From Devosia sp. FJ2-5-3 (lineage in GTDB: Bacteria; Pseudomonadota; Alphaproteobacteria; Rhizobiales; Devosiaceae), in NCBI RefSeq assembly GCF_029201545.1, contig NZ_CP104007.1, positions 2,390,501 through 2,454,500 on the forward strand: 64,000 bases of DNA. Direction: 5' to 3'. Under the pieces are notes generated by a model that had not been told where the DNA came from, searched no databases, and saw only the letters and a list, made by a program, of their open reading frames with translations. Each line of letters opens with the position of its first letter. Position 1 is the first letter of the stretch. Below are positions 30,949-39,589 of the stretch, in pieces. A program made the translations under genes and the position numbers.

Positions 30949-32490
30949 ATGAGTGTTCTGCACCTCAAACTGTTGCGGGAGTTGGTTCGGCTGTGGGCAC
31001 AGGCTTTGGCGATCGCCATGGTGATCGCCGCTGGGGTAGCCACTCTGATTATCGGTGTCGGCACCTATCAGTCTCTCGACCGTACGCGTGCCGTTTACTA
31101 CGAGAGAAACGACTTTGCGGACATATTTGCCAATGCCACAAGAGCTCCCCAATCCCTGCTCGCCGAGATCCGCGCAATCGATGGCGTGCTGACCGTAGAC
31201 GGTCGCATCACGGAACTCGCCCCGGCAAGCGTTGAAGGAATTGACGAGCCGGTCTCTGTCCTCCTCATCTCCCTCCCAGCCGGGCCCCAGCCCCTCAACC
31301 GCCTCTATATGCGCAGTGGCCGTCTTCCCGAGCTGGGACATGAAGCCGTGGTGAGCGAAAGCTTTGCCGACGCTCGAGGTCTCGAACTCTGGTCGCAGTT
31401 CTCGGTCATCATGAACGGCGACCTGCGCCAGATTTCGATTGTCGGTATCGCCCTTTCGCCCGACTACATCTACGCGATGATGCCGGGAGAGGTGATGCCA
31501 AGTGAAGGCAGGTTCGGAGTGCTCTGGCTCCCTGAGGCGTCTCTGGCATCGATGTACGATCTGCAGGCGGCCTTCAATACCCTCTCGATCAAGCTGATGC
31601 CGGGCGCTTCCAGTGCCAGCGTCAGATCCGAGGTCGATCGCATACTCGCTCCATTTGGCGGGATAGGATCCTACGATCGCTCACAACAAGTCTCCCACGC
31701 TTACCTTGATGCCGAGCTCACTCAACTACGGGGCATGAGCATAGTGCTGCCCCCTGTGTTCCTCCTAGTGGCCGCCTTCCTCGTCAACATGACGCTTGCG
31801 CGATTGATTGCGCTCGAACGGGAGCAAATCGGTCTGCTGAAAGCTCTTGGCTATTCGTCATGGGCGATAGCCATCCACTACGTTCAATTCGTCATGCTAA
31901 TCGCGCTGGTCGGCACATCCATAGGCTTCGCGTTTGGAACCTGGGCCGGTAATGGCATGACCGAGCTCTATGCCCGATACTACAGCTTTCCCGTTCTGAT
32001 TTTCAGTCGCGATCCCATGCTCTATGTGATCGCCACGTGCGTCACGGTGGGATCGGCGGTGACAGGAGCAATGCAAGCGGTTCGACGCGCCGCCTGGCTT
32101 CCTCCGGCTGTGGCAATGCTCCCCCCTGCACCGCCGACTTATCGGCAGCTGCTTGGCAACCGGGGCCACTGGCGCTCAAGCTTACCCCAGCTGTGGACCA
32201 TCGTTGCACGGCACCTTCTGCACTGGCCATGGAGAACGTTTGGTGGAATTGCGGGTATGGCAGCAGCATGCGCCATCCTCGTCGGCTCGCTATGGTCGAT
32301 CGGCGCGATGAATTTCATGGTCGACTATACGTTCAACCGGACTGAACGCCAGGATGCGATGGCTAAGTGCCTTGGGGGTGAGCGCGTCGGGTCTCAGCAC
32401 TCCCGAAGCCCAAAGCCGTCTTGGTCGTTCATTGCCACTCATAAGCAACCAGAGTGCCGCTGCCCTGCGGATCTTTGCGGGCCAGTTTAG
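30949..32490 (+). CDS. FtsX-type ABC permease, truncated and fused out of frame to an ATPase gene start
   Basis: Membrane component of the exporter. The first ~470 residues look normal: TM1 (LAIAMVIAAGVATLIIGV), a periplasmic MacB-like domain, then an FtsX core (LPPVFLLVAAFLVNMTLARL, EREQIGLLKALGYS) and the start of the second half (RHLLHWPWRTFGGIAGMA...FNRTERQDAM). Full-length relatives have about 780 residues. After residue ~468 the sequence becomes low-quality (KCLGGERVGS...) because the DNA is now the start of a P-type ATPase read in another frame. The second half is thus lost by deletion; function is doubtful. Confidence 0.75.
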   Translation: MSVLHLKLLRELVRLWAQALAIAMVIAAGVATLIIGVGTYQSLDRTRAVYYERNDFADIFANATRAPQSLLAEIRAIDGVLTVDGRITELAPASVEGIDEPVSVLLISLPAGPQPLNRLYMRSGRLPELGHEAVVSESFADARGLELWSQFSVIMNGDLRQISIVGIALSPDYIYAMMPGEVMPSEGRFGVLWLPEASLASMYDLQAAFNTLSIKLMPGASSASVRSEVDRILAPFGGIGSYDRSQQVSHAYLDAELTQLRGMSIVLPPVFLLVAAFLVNMTLARLIALEREQIGLLKALGYSSWAIAIHYVQFVMLIALVGTSIGFAFGTWAGNGMTELYARYYSFPVLIFSRDPMLYVIATCVTVGSAVTGAMQAVRRAAWLPPAVAMLPPAPPTYRQLLGNRGHWRSSLPQLWTIVARHLLHWPWRTFGGIAGMAAACAILVGSLWSIGAMNFMVDYTFNRTERQDAMAKCLGGERVGSQHSRSPKPSWSFIATHKQPECRCPADLCGPV

Positions 32491-33564
32491 CTCGCCCCTG
32501 GTTATTATCCTCGTGGCCGCAGCCTTGCTTTCCTTCGGGCTCGGTCAGGCCAGTGAGGCGAGCATAATCATGCTCATCATCCTGGCCAGCTGCGGGCTCG
32601 GATTTGCCCAGGAATATCGCGCCTCTCGAATTGTGGCCGCACTGACGGCGCGACTCGCCGTCAAGGCGAGCGTGCTGCGCGATGGCATCTTGAGGGACAT
32701 CGATCTCTTGAAAGTGGTTGAGGGCGACGTCTTCCAGCTCCAGGCGGGAAGCCTCGTCCCGGCCGACGCTGTGGTTCTGCATGGAAGAGATTTGATGGCG
32801 GAGGAGGCAGCCCTCACGGGAGAATCCTTCCCGGTAGCGAAAGCGCCGGCGGTCCCGCATCAAGCGCTGACTGAATCCAATTTCGTCCACGTGGGAACCT
32901 CGATCCGCAGCGGATCCGGTCGCGCTCTCGCCCTGCATGTCGGCGCCTCTACCCAATATGGTCAAATTGAACGCTCTTCCCTTCAAGTACAGCCCGTAAC
33001 GGCCTTCGCTGTTGGTGTCCGCCGCTTCGGCATGATGCTGACGCGCGTCATGCTGGTGATCGTTAGCCTGGTATTGGCGATGAACGTCATTCTCGGACGA
33101 CCGGTTCTGGACTCGCTGCTGTTCGCTGCGGCGCTGGCCGTTGGACTGACGCCGGAGTTGCTGCCGGCAGTTGTCACCGTGACCCAGGCGAGCGGGGCCC
33201 GGCGCCTCGCCCAAGCCGGCGTACTCGTCAAACAGTTGGTGGCAATAGAGAACTTGGGCGCCATGGAAGTCCTTTGTACGGACAAGACCGGCACCTTGAC
33301 CGAGGGAGACGTTCGCCTGGATCGCGCCCTTGATTGCTTTTGGCGGCAATCTTTGCAGTCGCTGGTATAGCCCTCGCTATTCCGTATGTTCCCTGGGCCG
33401 GCGCGCTAGCACTGGAACCTCTTGGGCCTGTTCTCCTGTTCACAGTTGTGATCGTGGCGCTGTTCTATGGGCTCGCCTCAGAGTTCCTCAAACATTGGTT
33501 GAATTCGCTGCGCCTTGGGAAGGGCCGACGCTCTAGTCTTGTGAAACGGGCTCACACGAAATGA
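32354..33564 (+). pseudogene. MgtA-like P-type cation ATPase with internal deletion and frameshift
   Basis: The N-terminal 325 or so residues match P2/P3-type cation ATPases: SSPLVIILVAAALLSF for TM1-2, the actuator with LTGESFPV, the M4 helix VGLTPELLPAVVTV, and [14 protein letters not shown] with the phospho-Asp. The frame then runs into nonsense and stops at 33370. From about 33334, in another frame, the C-terminal helices of the same kind of protein appear (LAAIFAVAGIALAIPYVPWA, GPVLLFTVVIVALFYGL). The nucleotide-binding domain and several TM helices, some 450-500 residues in relatives, are missing. It is certainly non-functional as a pump. Confidence 0.75.
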
Positions 33565-34360
33565 GCGTTCCGCGCCAATAGGTGAATGACCCTTCTGAAA
33601 GCATCCAGGCCACTTCCCCATAGGTCGGAATTCTATATGCGCCGATCGTTTCATACATGCCGTAGCTCCCGAACCAGCGCGTGGGGACCGTGCGCCCGTT
33701 ACCTACCGACCTCGGTCGATCATCGGCCTGCATGCTCACGATGTTGCCTTCTCTGTCAAAACCAAATCGCACTGTCGCTGACCCCGTTCCCAATCGCCCC
33801 GTCACCTCGACCCGGCCGCCGCGAATTTCACGCCAGGACAATTCGGAATTGTTCAGGATCGCATCGGGATAAATTGGCAGCTCAGAAAGGTATCGCATGA
33901 GCTCTCCCTTGTCGAAATCGACGCCCCGACCGCGGGCAATTGGAAACGCCCCAAGAGCCTGCACCCCGAAGTGGCCGCGACCGTGTGTGTACGCGTCCAC
34001 CGCCCTGACGGGGAGCCCGAACATGCGGCCCTCAGCAACCCAGACAAACCCAGAGGCCAAGGTTGACGTCCACTGCTCAGCCAGCAATTGGACTTCGGCG
34101 CCGCCGGGTTTCATGACGAGAACGGCGCTTTGTCGTGCACGAAACATGGCCGGCCCATCGATGCGCCCCCCTGCCCTTAGCGCGTAGTCTCGCACCAGCT
34201 GGGGCAGAAGCGGCTTGGCTGAGGTGGATGCGGGCGCTTCCGAGAGTTCCCTCACCAGGCGGCTGGTTGTGAAAGCCATTTGACGGCCCTGATTATTGAG
34301 GTAGATGACAGCGCCTGCAACGAACAAGGCGACAACTGCTAATGCAATCAGGGTCTGCAC
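33533..34360 (-). CDS. DUF6544-like membrane-anchored protein
   Basis: About 275 residues with a single N-terminal TM helix (LIALAVVALFVAGAVIYL) and a large domain with WTSTLASGFVWVAEGRMFG, LPVRAVDAYTHGRGHFGVQ, LMRYLSELPIYPDAILNNS and YRIPTYGEVAWML. These recall the DUF6544 (DUF6920) family; the name is from memory. The GTG at 34360 is chosen because AAGGAGG stands close upstream; an upstream ATG extension is implausible. An FNR-type dyad lies 62 bp before the start. The 3' end overlaps the ATPase pseudogene tail by 32 bp. Confidence 0.7.
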   Translation of the reverse strand: MQTLIALAVVALFVAGAVIYLNNQGRQMAFTTSRLVRELSEAPASTSAKPLLPQLVRDYALRAGGRIDGPAMFRARQSAVLVMKPGGAEVQLLAEQWTSTLASGFVWVAEGRMFGLPVRAVDAYTHGRGHFGVQALGAFPIARGRGVDFDKGELMRYLSELPIYPDAILNNSELSWREIRGGRVEVTGRLGTGSATVRFGFDREGNIVSMQADDRPRSVGNGRTVPTRWFGSYGMYETIGAYRIPTYGEVAWMLSEGSFTYWRGTLISCEPVSQD

Positions 34361-34415
34361 GGCGTCCTCCTTGTTCCGGCCGGAACAAGGATACCGCGCG
34401 CTCACTCTGAGATTG

Positions 34416-34429
34416 TTGACCGCGGTCAA
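34416..34429. promoter_or_regulatory. FNR/FixK-type dyad TTGAC-CGCG-GTCAA
   Basis: Fully palindromic 14-mer between the DUF6544-like gene (minus, start 34360) and the K+ channel gene (plus, start 34588). The spacing suits class II activation of the minus gene; control of the plus gene from 160 bp away is less likely. Confidence 0.7.
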
Positions 34430-34587
34430 TCGGGACAGCCCCGGAACCGACAAGTGTAGCTTTGCAGCGTATGTAGAATTAGAGGACAAGGCCCCATGCC
34501 GATGTTGGCGCAGCCCGTCGATGCAATGCACCGCTCCTGCGTGCGGCACTCAGACCATTCTTCGCTGCCGACACTCGAGGACTGACG

Positions 34588-35028
34588 ATGCCCACCATTT
34601 TCGGCACCATGGCAATCGGCACCTTACTCATCTGTACGACTGTGCTCATTCACATAGCAGGCCTGGTGGTCGTCACCCACGTCGTATCGCGCTTGCGCGT
34701 ACGCTGGTCGCTCCATGGCTCGGGAGGACGTGTGGTTGCAATGGTGATGGTGGTCCTGGGTCTCTTTGCCATCGCTGCCACGGAGATCTGGCTCTGGACC
34801 TTCTTTTATCTTTTGCTTGGCGTCAGCCCGGACCTGGAAACCTCCCTCTATCTCTCCACCGTCACCTACTCGACGGTGGGATATGGGGACGTGGTTCCGG
34901 CCCGGGGATGGAGGCTTTTGGCGGCCCTCGAGGGTGTGGCAGGTTTTATGATGATTGGGTGGTCGACTGCCTATCTGGTGACTGCCAGCACGAGAGTCGG
35001 CCCTTTCCGACAAGGGGACCATTTTTGA
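34588..35028 (+). CDS. Small potassium-channel protein with TVGYGD filter
   Basis: Ion channel subunit of 146 residues. Three hydrophobic segments are seen (about 5-30, 48-77 and 108-130) with a pore loop between the last two. The loop carries TYSTVGYGDVVP; the K+ selectivity filter TVGYGD is at residues 96-101. There is no cytoplasmic RCK domain. It sits alone between two FNR-type sites, near stress and envelope genes. A role in membrane potential or osmotic balance is inferred. Confidence 0.85.
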   Translation: MPTIFGTMAIGTLLICTTVLIHIAGLVVVTHVVSRLRVRWSLHGSGGRVVAMVMVVLGLFAIAATEIWLWTFFYLLLGVSPDLETSLYLSTVTYSTVGYGDVVPARGWRLLAALEGVAGFMMIGWSTAYLVTASTRVGPFRQGDHF

Positions 35029-35084
35029 CAGGTGAAATTGCCCTGTCAGCCTTTGTCCGGAACGAATTTAGGAAGCTGACCCTC

Positions 35085-35597
35085 TCAGGCGATCGCCTTT
35101 TCGAGAACCGTCAGTGTGGAGTCGCCTGAATAGGGGCGGGATTTGAAGCCCATTTCCCGCTCCAGCCGGATCGCGGAGGCATTTGCCCGATCTTCGACAC
35201 ACTGCAGCGTCCTAATCCCGTTGGCTTCGGCAAAACGAATGACAAGGCCGAGCAATTCCCAACTGATGCCACGCCCCTTGTGGTCTTTTCGGATCGATAC
35301 TGCGACCTCGCCTATGGACGTGACCGGGTCCCACCCCAGCATGGCAACAGCGATAATCGTGCTGGTGTCGCGTTCAAGCGCTATGAAACTCTCCTTTGTG
35401 TGATGGTCCACATTGATCATCTCATCGAGACGCTCCTGGCTGACGTGCTTGACGGTACTCAGGAACCGAAATCGGAGGTCTTCGGGTGTGACGTGCCGGA
35501 AGAACTCCGCAAGCGCCTCTCCATCGGCAGGCTGCACTTTTCGGACAGCAAATGTGTATCCTGTCCGCGTGGTAAGGTCGCTGCTCCAAGTGTTCAC
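35085..35597 (-). CDS. GNAT-family acetyltransferase
   Basis: N-acetyltransferase domain of 170 residues. VRKVQPADGEALAEFFRHV opens the fold, IAVAMLGWDPVTSIGEVAVSI is the central sheet, and the acetyl-CoA loop reads IRKDHKGRGISWELL. Such domains in this sequence class often stand alone or fuse to acyl-CoA synthetases that acetylate proteins. The GTG start at 35597 overlaps the stop of a possible small upstream gene (GTGA), implying coupled translation from the FNR-type promoter at 35.79 kb. Confidence 0.85.
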   Translation of the reverse strand: MNTWSSDLTTRTGYTFAVRKVQPADGEALAEFFRHVTPEDLRFRFLSTVKHVSQERLDEMINVDHHTKESFIALERDTSTIIAVAMLGWDPVTSIGEVAVSIRKDHKGRGISWELLGLVIRFAEANGIRTLQCVEDRANASAIRLEREMGFKSRPYSGDSTLTVLEKAIA

Positions 35598-35755
35598 GGT
35601 TCGTCTCCCATCCGCACGATGCGACTACTAAAAACGTAACGACTGAGCGGATCCCTGAGTTTCACAAGGATCAACGACAGGCCAATCCCGGCCACCCACT
35701 GAACCACAAGCGCCTTGAGCCAAGAGGCGAGGATCCTTCCCGCGACGGGTAACAC
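35594..35755 (-). CDS. Possible small membrane protein coupled to the GNAT gene
   Basis: Up to 53 residues from GTG 35755, or 37 from GTG 35707 (which has AAGG 5 nt upstream). It contains one hydrophobic helix (LVVQWVAGIGLSLILVKL) followed by a basic tail (RDPLSRYVFSSRIVRMGDEP). Its stop overlaps the GNAT start by 4 bp. The FNR-type dyad at 35789-35802 lies about 41 bp before the first GTG. Neither family nor start is certain. Confidence 0.35.
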   Translation of the reverse strand: MLPVAGRILASWLKALVVQWVAGIGLSLILVKLRDPLSRYVFSSRIVRMGDEP

Positions 35756-35788
35756 CCGGGCGTTGGGTCCCACTGCAATGCGGAAGAT

Positions 35789-35802
35789 TTGACGGCGGTC
35801 AA
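35789..35802. promoter_or_regulatory. FNR/FixK-type dyad TTGAC-GGCG-GTCAA
   Basis: Perfect TTGAC-N4-GTCAA, identical in all 14 bases to the site at 15139-15152. It lies in a divergent gap and could serve the GNAT unit (minus) and the polymer-forming protein gene (plus, start 35910). Confidence 0.7.
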
Positions 35803-35909
35803 TCTGGTACCCCGCCACAGGTGCAGAGTCCTTCCACCTAGGCTTTCGCTGGCGGCACGCTTCATTACCGGCAGGGTCATACGGCACTCGGCGCGAGAAG
35901 GAGGTTGCA

Positions 35910-37070
35910 GTGAATAGGACAATGCTAACTCTGGCCATGTCTCTGTTGACCGCTTGCGCTGCTTTGGCCGACGAGGCGAAGCTCACCTTCGCAGGAGACA
36001 CTTTTGCCGCGGGACAGTCGAGTTCGGCCGGAACAGAAGTGCAAAGAGACGCTTTCGTCGCGGGTTTTGATGTGAAGTTGGGTGGGAGCGTCGGCGGAGA
36101 CGCTCATATGGCCGGCTTCAACGTCGATGCAAACAGCCCGGTCGGGGGAGATCTCTACGCCGCAGGGTTCAACGTCAAGGTGGCGCAACCTGTAGGCGGA
36201 GACCTCACCGCGATGGGAAACGACGTCACGGTTGAGTCTGGGGCGACAATTGGTGGCAATGCTCGTCTCAGTGGAGCACAGGTGACGGTCGCCGGGCAAA
36301 TTACCGGCGCCGCCCTGATTGCGGCAGACACGCTAATGCTCAATACCCCGGTCCAGGGGGATTTCGAGTTCTTCGGAAAGAAGATTGAGTTCGGGCCAAA
36401 GGCACTTCTCGCCGGAACCGTCAGTGTCCACGCGCCCGCCCCCATCGATATACCCGCCTCGGTAGCAAGCGCAGATCGAATAAGGTTTGAAGCGCTCGAA
36501 ACCACGGACTATGCCGGGGAAGCTGGCAAGACCGCCGAGCACGTTGTACGAGGTGTCTGGCCCGCCGTCTGGGCAGTCGGCGTCTGGTGGGCGTCGCTTG
36601 CCGTGGTTGGAACTCTGATCATAGCGCTCCTGCCCCGAGCAGCGTCCGCCTTGGAAAACAAGGCCAGAACGCGTTCCTGGGCGACGATAGGACTGGGCCT
36701 GGTCGGCTTTGCGGCCGTGTTGGGCATGGTACCCGCCGCTGCCTTTACGCTCATTGGCATAATTTTGTTGCCGGCGCTGATCGTCTGCGCAGCGGTCATG
36801 TGCATATTGGCCTATTTGGCTGGCGTTTACCTGGTTGGAGCGAGGACAAGCGCAGCCTTCATATCGCTCGATACAGTCTGGAAGCGGTTTGCCGTTTTGG
36901 TGGGATCCATCATTCTCGCGGGCCTCATTGGAATGCTGCCTGTGCTTGGCTGGTTGATCTCCCTGCTCCTGCTCATATTTGGGTTCGGTGTCGTGGTCAG
37001 AAGCCTCGCCGACAGAACCCGCGAACCCAGATCTCGCACAGCGCCATCTGTTACCAGCGTGGCAACATAG
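35910..37070 (+). CDS. Bactofilin-like (polymer-forming) exported membrane protein
   Basis: A 386-residue protein. After a signal sequence, a right-handed beta-repeat region (about 25-170) shows recurring GGD/GGN turns such as VGGDAHMAGFNVDA, VGGDLYAAGFNVKV and IGGNARLSGAQVTV, as in bactofilins. Then come several TM helices (LAVVGTLIIALLPRA, FAVLVGSIILAGLIGMLPVL). The layout, repeats outside and a membrane anchor behind, suggests an envelope scaffold. GTG at 35910 follows AAGGAGG by 6 nt. An FNR-type site stands about 114 bp upstream. Confidence 0.75.
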   Translation: MNRTMLTLAMSLLTACAALADEAKLTFAGDTFAAGQSSSAGTEVQRDAFVAGFDVKLGGSVGGDAHMAGFNVDANSPVGGDLYAAGFNVKVAQPVGGDLTAMGNDVTVESGATIGGNARLSGAQVTVAGQITGAALIAADTLMLNTPVQGDFEFFGKKIEFGPKALLAGTVSVHAPAPIDIPASVASADRIRFEALETTDYAGEAGKTAEHVVRGVWPAVWAVGVWWASLAVVGTLIIALLPRAASALENKARTRSWATIGLGLVGFAAVLGMVPAAAFTLIGIILLPALIVCAAVMCILAYLAGVYLVGARTSAAFISLDTVWKRFAVLVGSIILAGLIGMLPVLGWLISLLLLIFGFGVVVRSLADRTREPRSRTAPSVTSVAT

Positions 37071-37113
37071 GCGCGTATCTGTACTGGCGACGAGGCTTCA
37101 GACGGAGCGGCAT

Positions 37114-38127
37114 ATGGTGGCGAAAATGCGCGCAATGCGTCTCCATTACATCGGGCGTCCCCTGACGCTGGATATTGTGCCCCGACCCGCTCCTCAACTC
37201 GGCGAGGTGCTTATTGCAGTCGAAGCCTGCGGTGTGTGCCGCACTGATCTGCACATTGCTGATGGAGAGCTCTCGAGCCACAGGCTGCCCCTCATTCCGG
37301 GACACGAGGTGGTCGGTCGCATCGTCGAGACGGCCTCCGATGTCTTGGCTTTCAGGCCAGGAGATCGCGTCGGGGTTCCGTGGCTTGCCTCAACCTGTGG
37401 TGATTGCCCATTCTGCATTGAGGAACGTGAGAACCTCTGTGACGCGCCAAAGTTCACCGGCTACGACGTCGATGGTGGATACGCGGAATATATGGTCGCA
37501 CGCGCCGATTATTGTGTTCCGCTGCCCGGGGGCCAGGATCCTGCTAAAATGGCGCCCCTTCTCTGCGCAGGGCTGATTGGGTACCGCTCCTATCGCGCTG
37601 CTGGCGCCGGACAAACCCTCGGCATTATGGGCTTCGGGGCGGCTGCCCACATAATCGCGCAGCTGGCCGTAGCAGATGGCAGGCAAGTCTATGCGATGAC
37701 CAGACCGGGCGATCTGGCCTCCCAGAAATTCGCTCGCGAGCTGGGCGTCACATGGAGTGGCGATACGGCGCAGACGCCCAACCGTCTTCTTGATGCTATC
37801 ATCATCTTTGCCCCCGCTGGAGAATTGGTGCCCCGCGCGCTCCAATTGCTCCGCAAGGGCGGGCGGGTTGTCTGCGCGGGAATCCATATGTCGGATATTC
37901 CCGCGTTTCCCTACCGCGACCTCTGGAATGAAAAGCAGATCGTCTCCATTGCCAACCTGACCCGCGGCGATGCGCTAGAGTTTTTCGATCGAATGGAGGC
38001 GGCAGCGATCCAAACCAATATCCGACGGTACCCACTGGATGCAGCCAATCAGGCGCTTGCAGACCTCCGCACGGGAAGCATCCAGGGGGCTGCAGTGCTG
38101 TTGCCATCGCTTCAAACGCAATATTGA
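37114..38127 (+). CDS. Zinc-dependent alcohol dehydrogenase
   Basis: Medium-chain dehydrogenase of 337 residues, AdhP/propanol-preferring type. Catalytic zinc ligands are in ACGVCRTDLHIADG and GHEVVG; the structural zinc motif is CGDCPFCIEERENLC (four Cys). The Rossmann loop GIMGFGAAAHI binds NAD(P). The ATG at 37114 follows GGAG by 7 nt, and the family N-terminus (MRAMRLHYIG) begins 4 residues later. In low-oxygen islands such ADHs reoxidise NADH by reducing aldehydes; here that is inference from the neighbouring FNR-type sites and phosphoketolase pathway. Confidence 0.92.
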   Translation: MVAKMRAMRLHYIGRPLTLDIVPRPAPQLGEVLIAVEACGVCRTDLHIADGELSSHRLPLIPGHEVVGRIVETASDVLAFRPGDRVGVPWLASTCGDCPFCIEERENLCDAPKFTGYDVDGGYAEYMVARADYCVPLPGGQDPAKMAPLLCAGLIGYRSYRAAGAGQTLGIMGFGAAAHIIAQLAVADGRQVYAMTRPGDLASQKFARELGVTWSGDTAQTPNRLLDAIIIFAPAGELVPRALQLLRKGGRVVCAGIHMSDIPAFPYRDLWNEKQIVSIANLTRGDALEFFDRMEAAAIQTNIRRYPLDAANQALADLRTGSIQGAAVLLPSLQTQY

Positions 38128-38221
38128 TGACGCGCCAGCCCGCCCAGTGAGACAAGACCATCTCGTTGGCGGGGCTCACCTCCCCGCGGTCTCTTGTCAC
38201 CTGTCCGGATCGTCAGCGGAT

Positions 38222-38235
38222 TTGACGTCTGTCAA
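38222..38235. promoter_or_regulatory. FNR/FixK-type dyad TTGAC-GTCT-GTCAA
   Basis: TTGAC-N4-GTCAA with an extra T/A pair on each side, between the ADH and DUF5335 genes. It would serve the DUF5335 gene (start 38404), with a leader of about 130 nt. Confidence 0.65.
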
Positions 38236-38403
38236 AAGGCAGGCTCGAAGAGGCGCTATTCTTCAGGTCGGCTGCCGAGGCGACCTGCTTCTGACCAATT
38301 CCGCCTAACACTGACTGGCGCGCCAAAGTCACGCCGGCAGGGGTGGCGGTGCCGCGGCACATACGAATATTGGCTAAAGACGCCACAAGGACTGGAGAGT
38401 GCT

Positions 38404-38742
38404 GTGACTACTCGGATATTGGCCCGAACGGAGTGGACTGCATATCTGGACCGGCTCTCGAAAGGGCTGAAGATGCAACAGGCCCAGATCGATGTGGTTG
38501 GATTGTCCATTGGCAGTCTCAAACTCGTAGACCAGTGGATCCCCTTCCTTGGCGTGGTCTACGATCACAAGAACGATCTCGTGGAGGTCGCCCTTGAAGG
38601 TCTCGATCACATAATCCACCACCCGACGGAGATTTCGGTGGTCGAGGGTGCTGGGGGTGTCGAAAGCATGCAAATCGTCGGAATGGATGGGATGCGCCAG
38701 ATCGTGAAGCTGAAGCGACCTGCACGGTTGATCGCGCCCTGA
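38404..38742 (+). CDS. DUF5335 family protein
   Basis: A 112-residue cytosolic protein with the DUF5335 layout: TTRILARTEWTAYLDRLSKGL, QAQIDVVGLSIGSL, QWIPFLGVVYDHKNDLVEVA, LEGLDHIIHHPTEISV and DGMRQIVKLKRPA. GTG 38404 follows GGAGAG and starts exactly where the family similarity begins; a longer upstream frame is spurious. Its function is unknown, and relatives are often found near stress genes. It is the last gene of the FNR-site-bearing group. Confidence 0.8.
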   Translation: MTTRILARTEWTAYLDRLSKGLKMQQAQIDVVGLSIGSLKLVDQWIPFLGVVYDHKNDLVEVALEGLDHIIHHPTEISVVEGAGGVESMQIVGMDGMRQIVKLKRPARLIAP

Positions 38743-38758
38743 CGCCGAGAGCGCCCTT

Positions 38759-38896
38759 GTGCAGCAAGTCCGCAAGTCGCAGGCGTCCCTCGGAGGCAAG
38801 ATGCCGTTTGACAATCGCACGGGCGCCGGCTCGCGCTTGGGTCGCGCGCTTGATGCTTATCTGAGCCGTCAGGCAGCTGGCGCTGATAGCGGGTGA
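38759..38896 (+). CDS. Possible small protein or gene fragment
   Basis: Forty-five codons from GTG 38759 with coding-like composition (KMPFDNRTGAGSRLGRALDAYL). There is no convincing Shine-Dalgarno, and it overlaps the tail of the recombinase relic on the other strand. It may be a fragment. I do not recognise it. Confidence 0.3.
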   Translation: MQQVRKSQASLGGKMPFDNRTGAGSRLGRALDAYLSRQAAGADSG

Positions 38897-39140
38897 TCAC
38901 CAGGCCCGCGACAGATCCCGCCGCTTCAGCGTTACGTCAAACAGGAAGCGCAATGCCGAGACCGCACTGTTGATCGTGAAACGCTGGAGGTGACGGACAT
39001 AATCGTGCCGGGTGTGGATGCCCAGGCCGCGCATCAGCATGTCCTGTTGCATGGGTTGGCGGAGCGGCGTGGCGGGAGCGGGGGTCGGCGACGTCCATCG
39101 GGAGTTCCTGTCGTTGAGAGAAACTCCATGGTCCGACTGC
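38860..39140 (-). pseudogene. Tyrosine recombinase (integrase) relic
   Basis: On the minus strand TPLRQPMQQDMLMRGLGIHT and RHDYVRHLQRF match the N-terminal core-binding domain of XerD-like integrases that accompany IS91-type elements. An internal deletion then joins to INSAVSALRFLFDVTLKR, and a +1 shift is needed to read on into VITRYQRQLPDG. The catalytic domain (R, HxxR, Y) is absent. There is no start codon in good context. It marks a former mobile-element edge. Confidence 0.6.
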
Positions 39141-39589
39141 GACCTCGCAGCTCAAAGGCTTAAACGATCAACATGAACCTCTCGCGCTCCCCTCCCGCGC
39201 ATCGGGTTCGTGCACGGGGTCAAGAACGGACGGGCTGTAACGCGCCCCATTTCCGCCGTTCGGACCGCATTTTTGATTTCCCGAAACCTGCCAGTCCGCT
39301 TTTGGCGGCTATACCGTCAACAATGGACACGCAGCGCGAGACTGTTTAAAAAGCTCAAAAATGAGTATCCATAACGGTTCGCTCTACCTACCTATGGCAC
39401 TGGCGGCCATGCCGTCTAAGCCCATTATCTCCGCAGCAACGTCAGCCCCTCAACCTCCACGCTCACGCAGCATCCAGCCGCTCCCGTGGGGCTCGGTGCC
39501 AACAGCCAACGAGCTGCGACCCTCTCGATCGCAGCTCGGCTCAGCTTGGCTAGAAGTATTGGCCGGCCCGAAGGCCGACCTTGACGCGG
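39141..39589. other. Gene-free stretch after the integrase relic
   Basis: About 450 bp with no supported gene and no recognisable insertion-sequence ends. At 39561-39580 GGTCGGCC-TTCG-GGCCGGCC (minus strand; one G-T pair, UUCG loop) forms a strong hairpin that probably ends the SH3/DUF1236 gene. Confidence 0.4.

Noticed and set aside
39141-39589. Insertion-sequence remnant next to the integrase relic
   Set aside because: No terminal inverted repeats or transposase fragments could be seen, so only the integrase relic is claimed.
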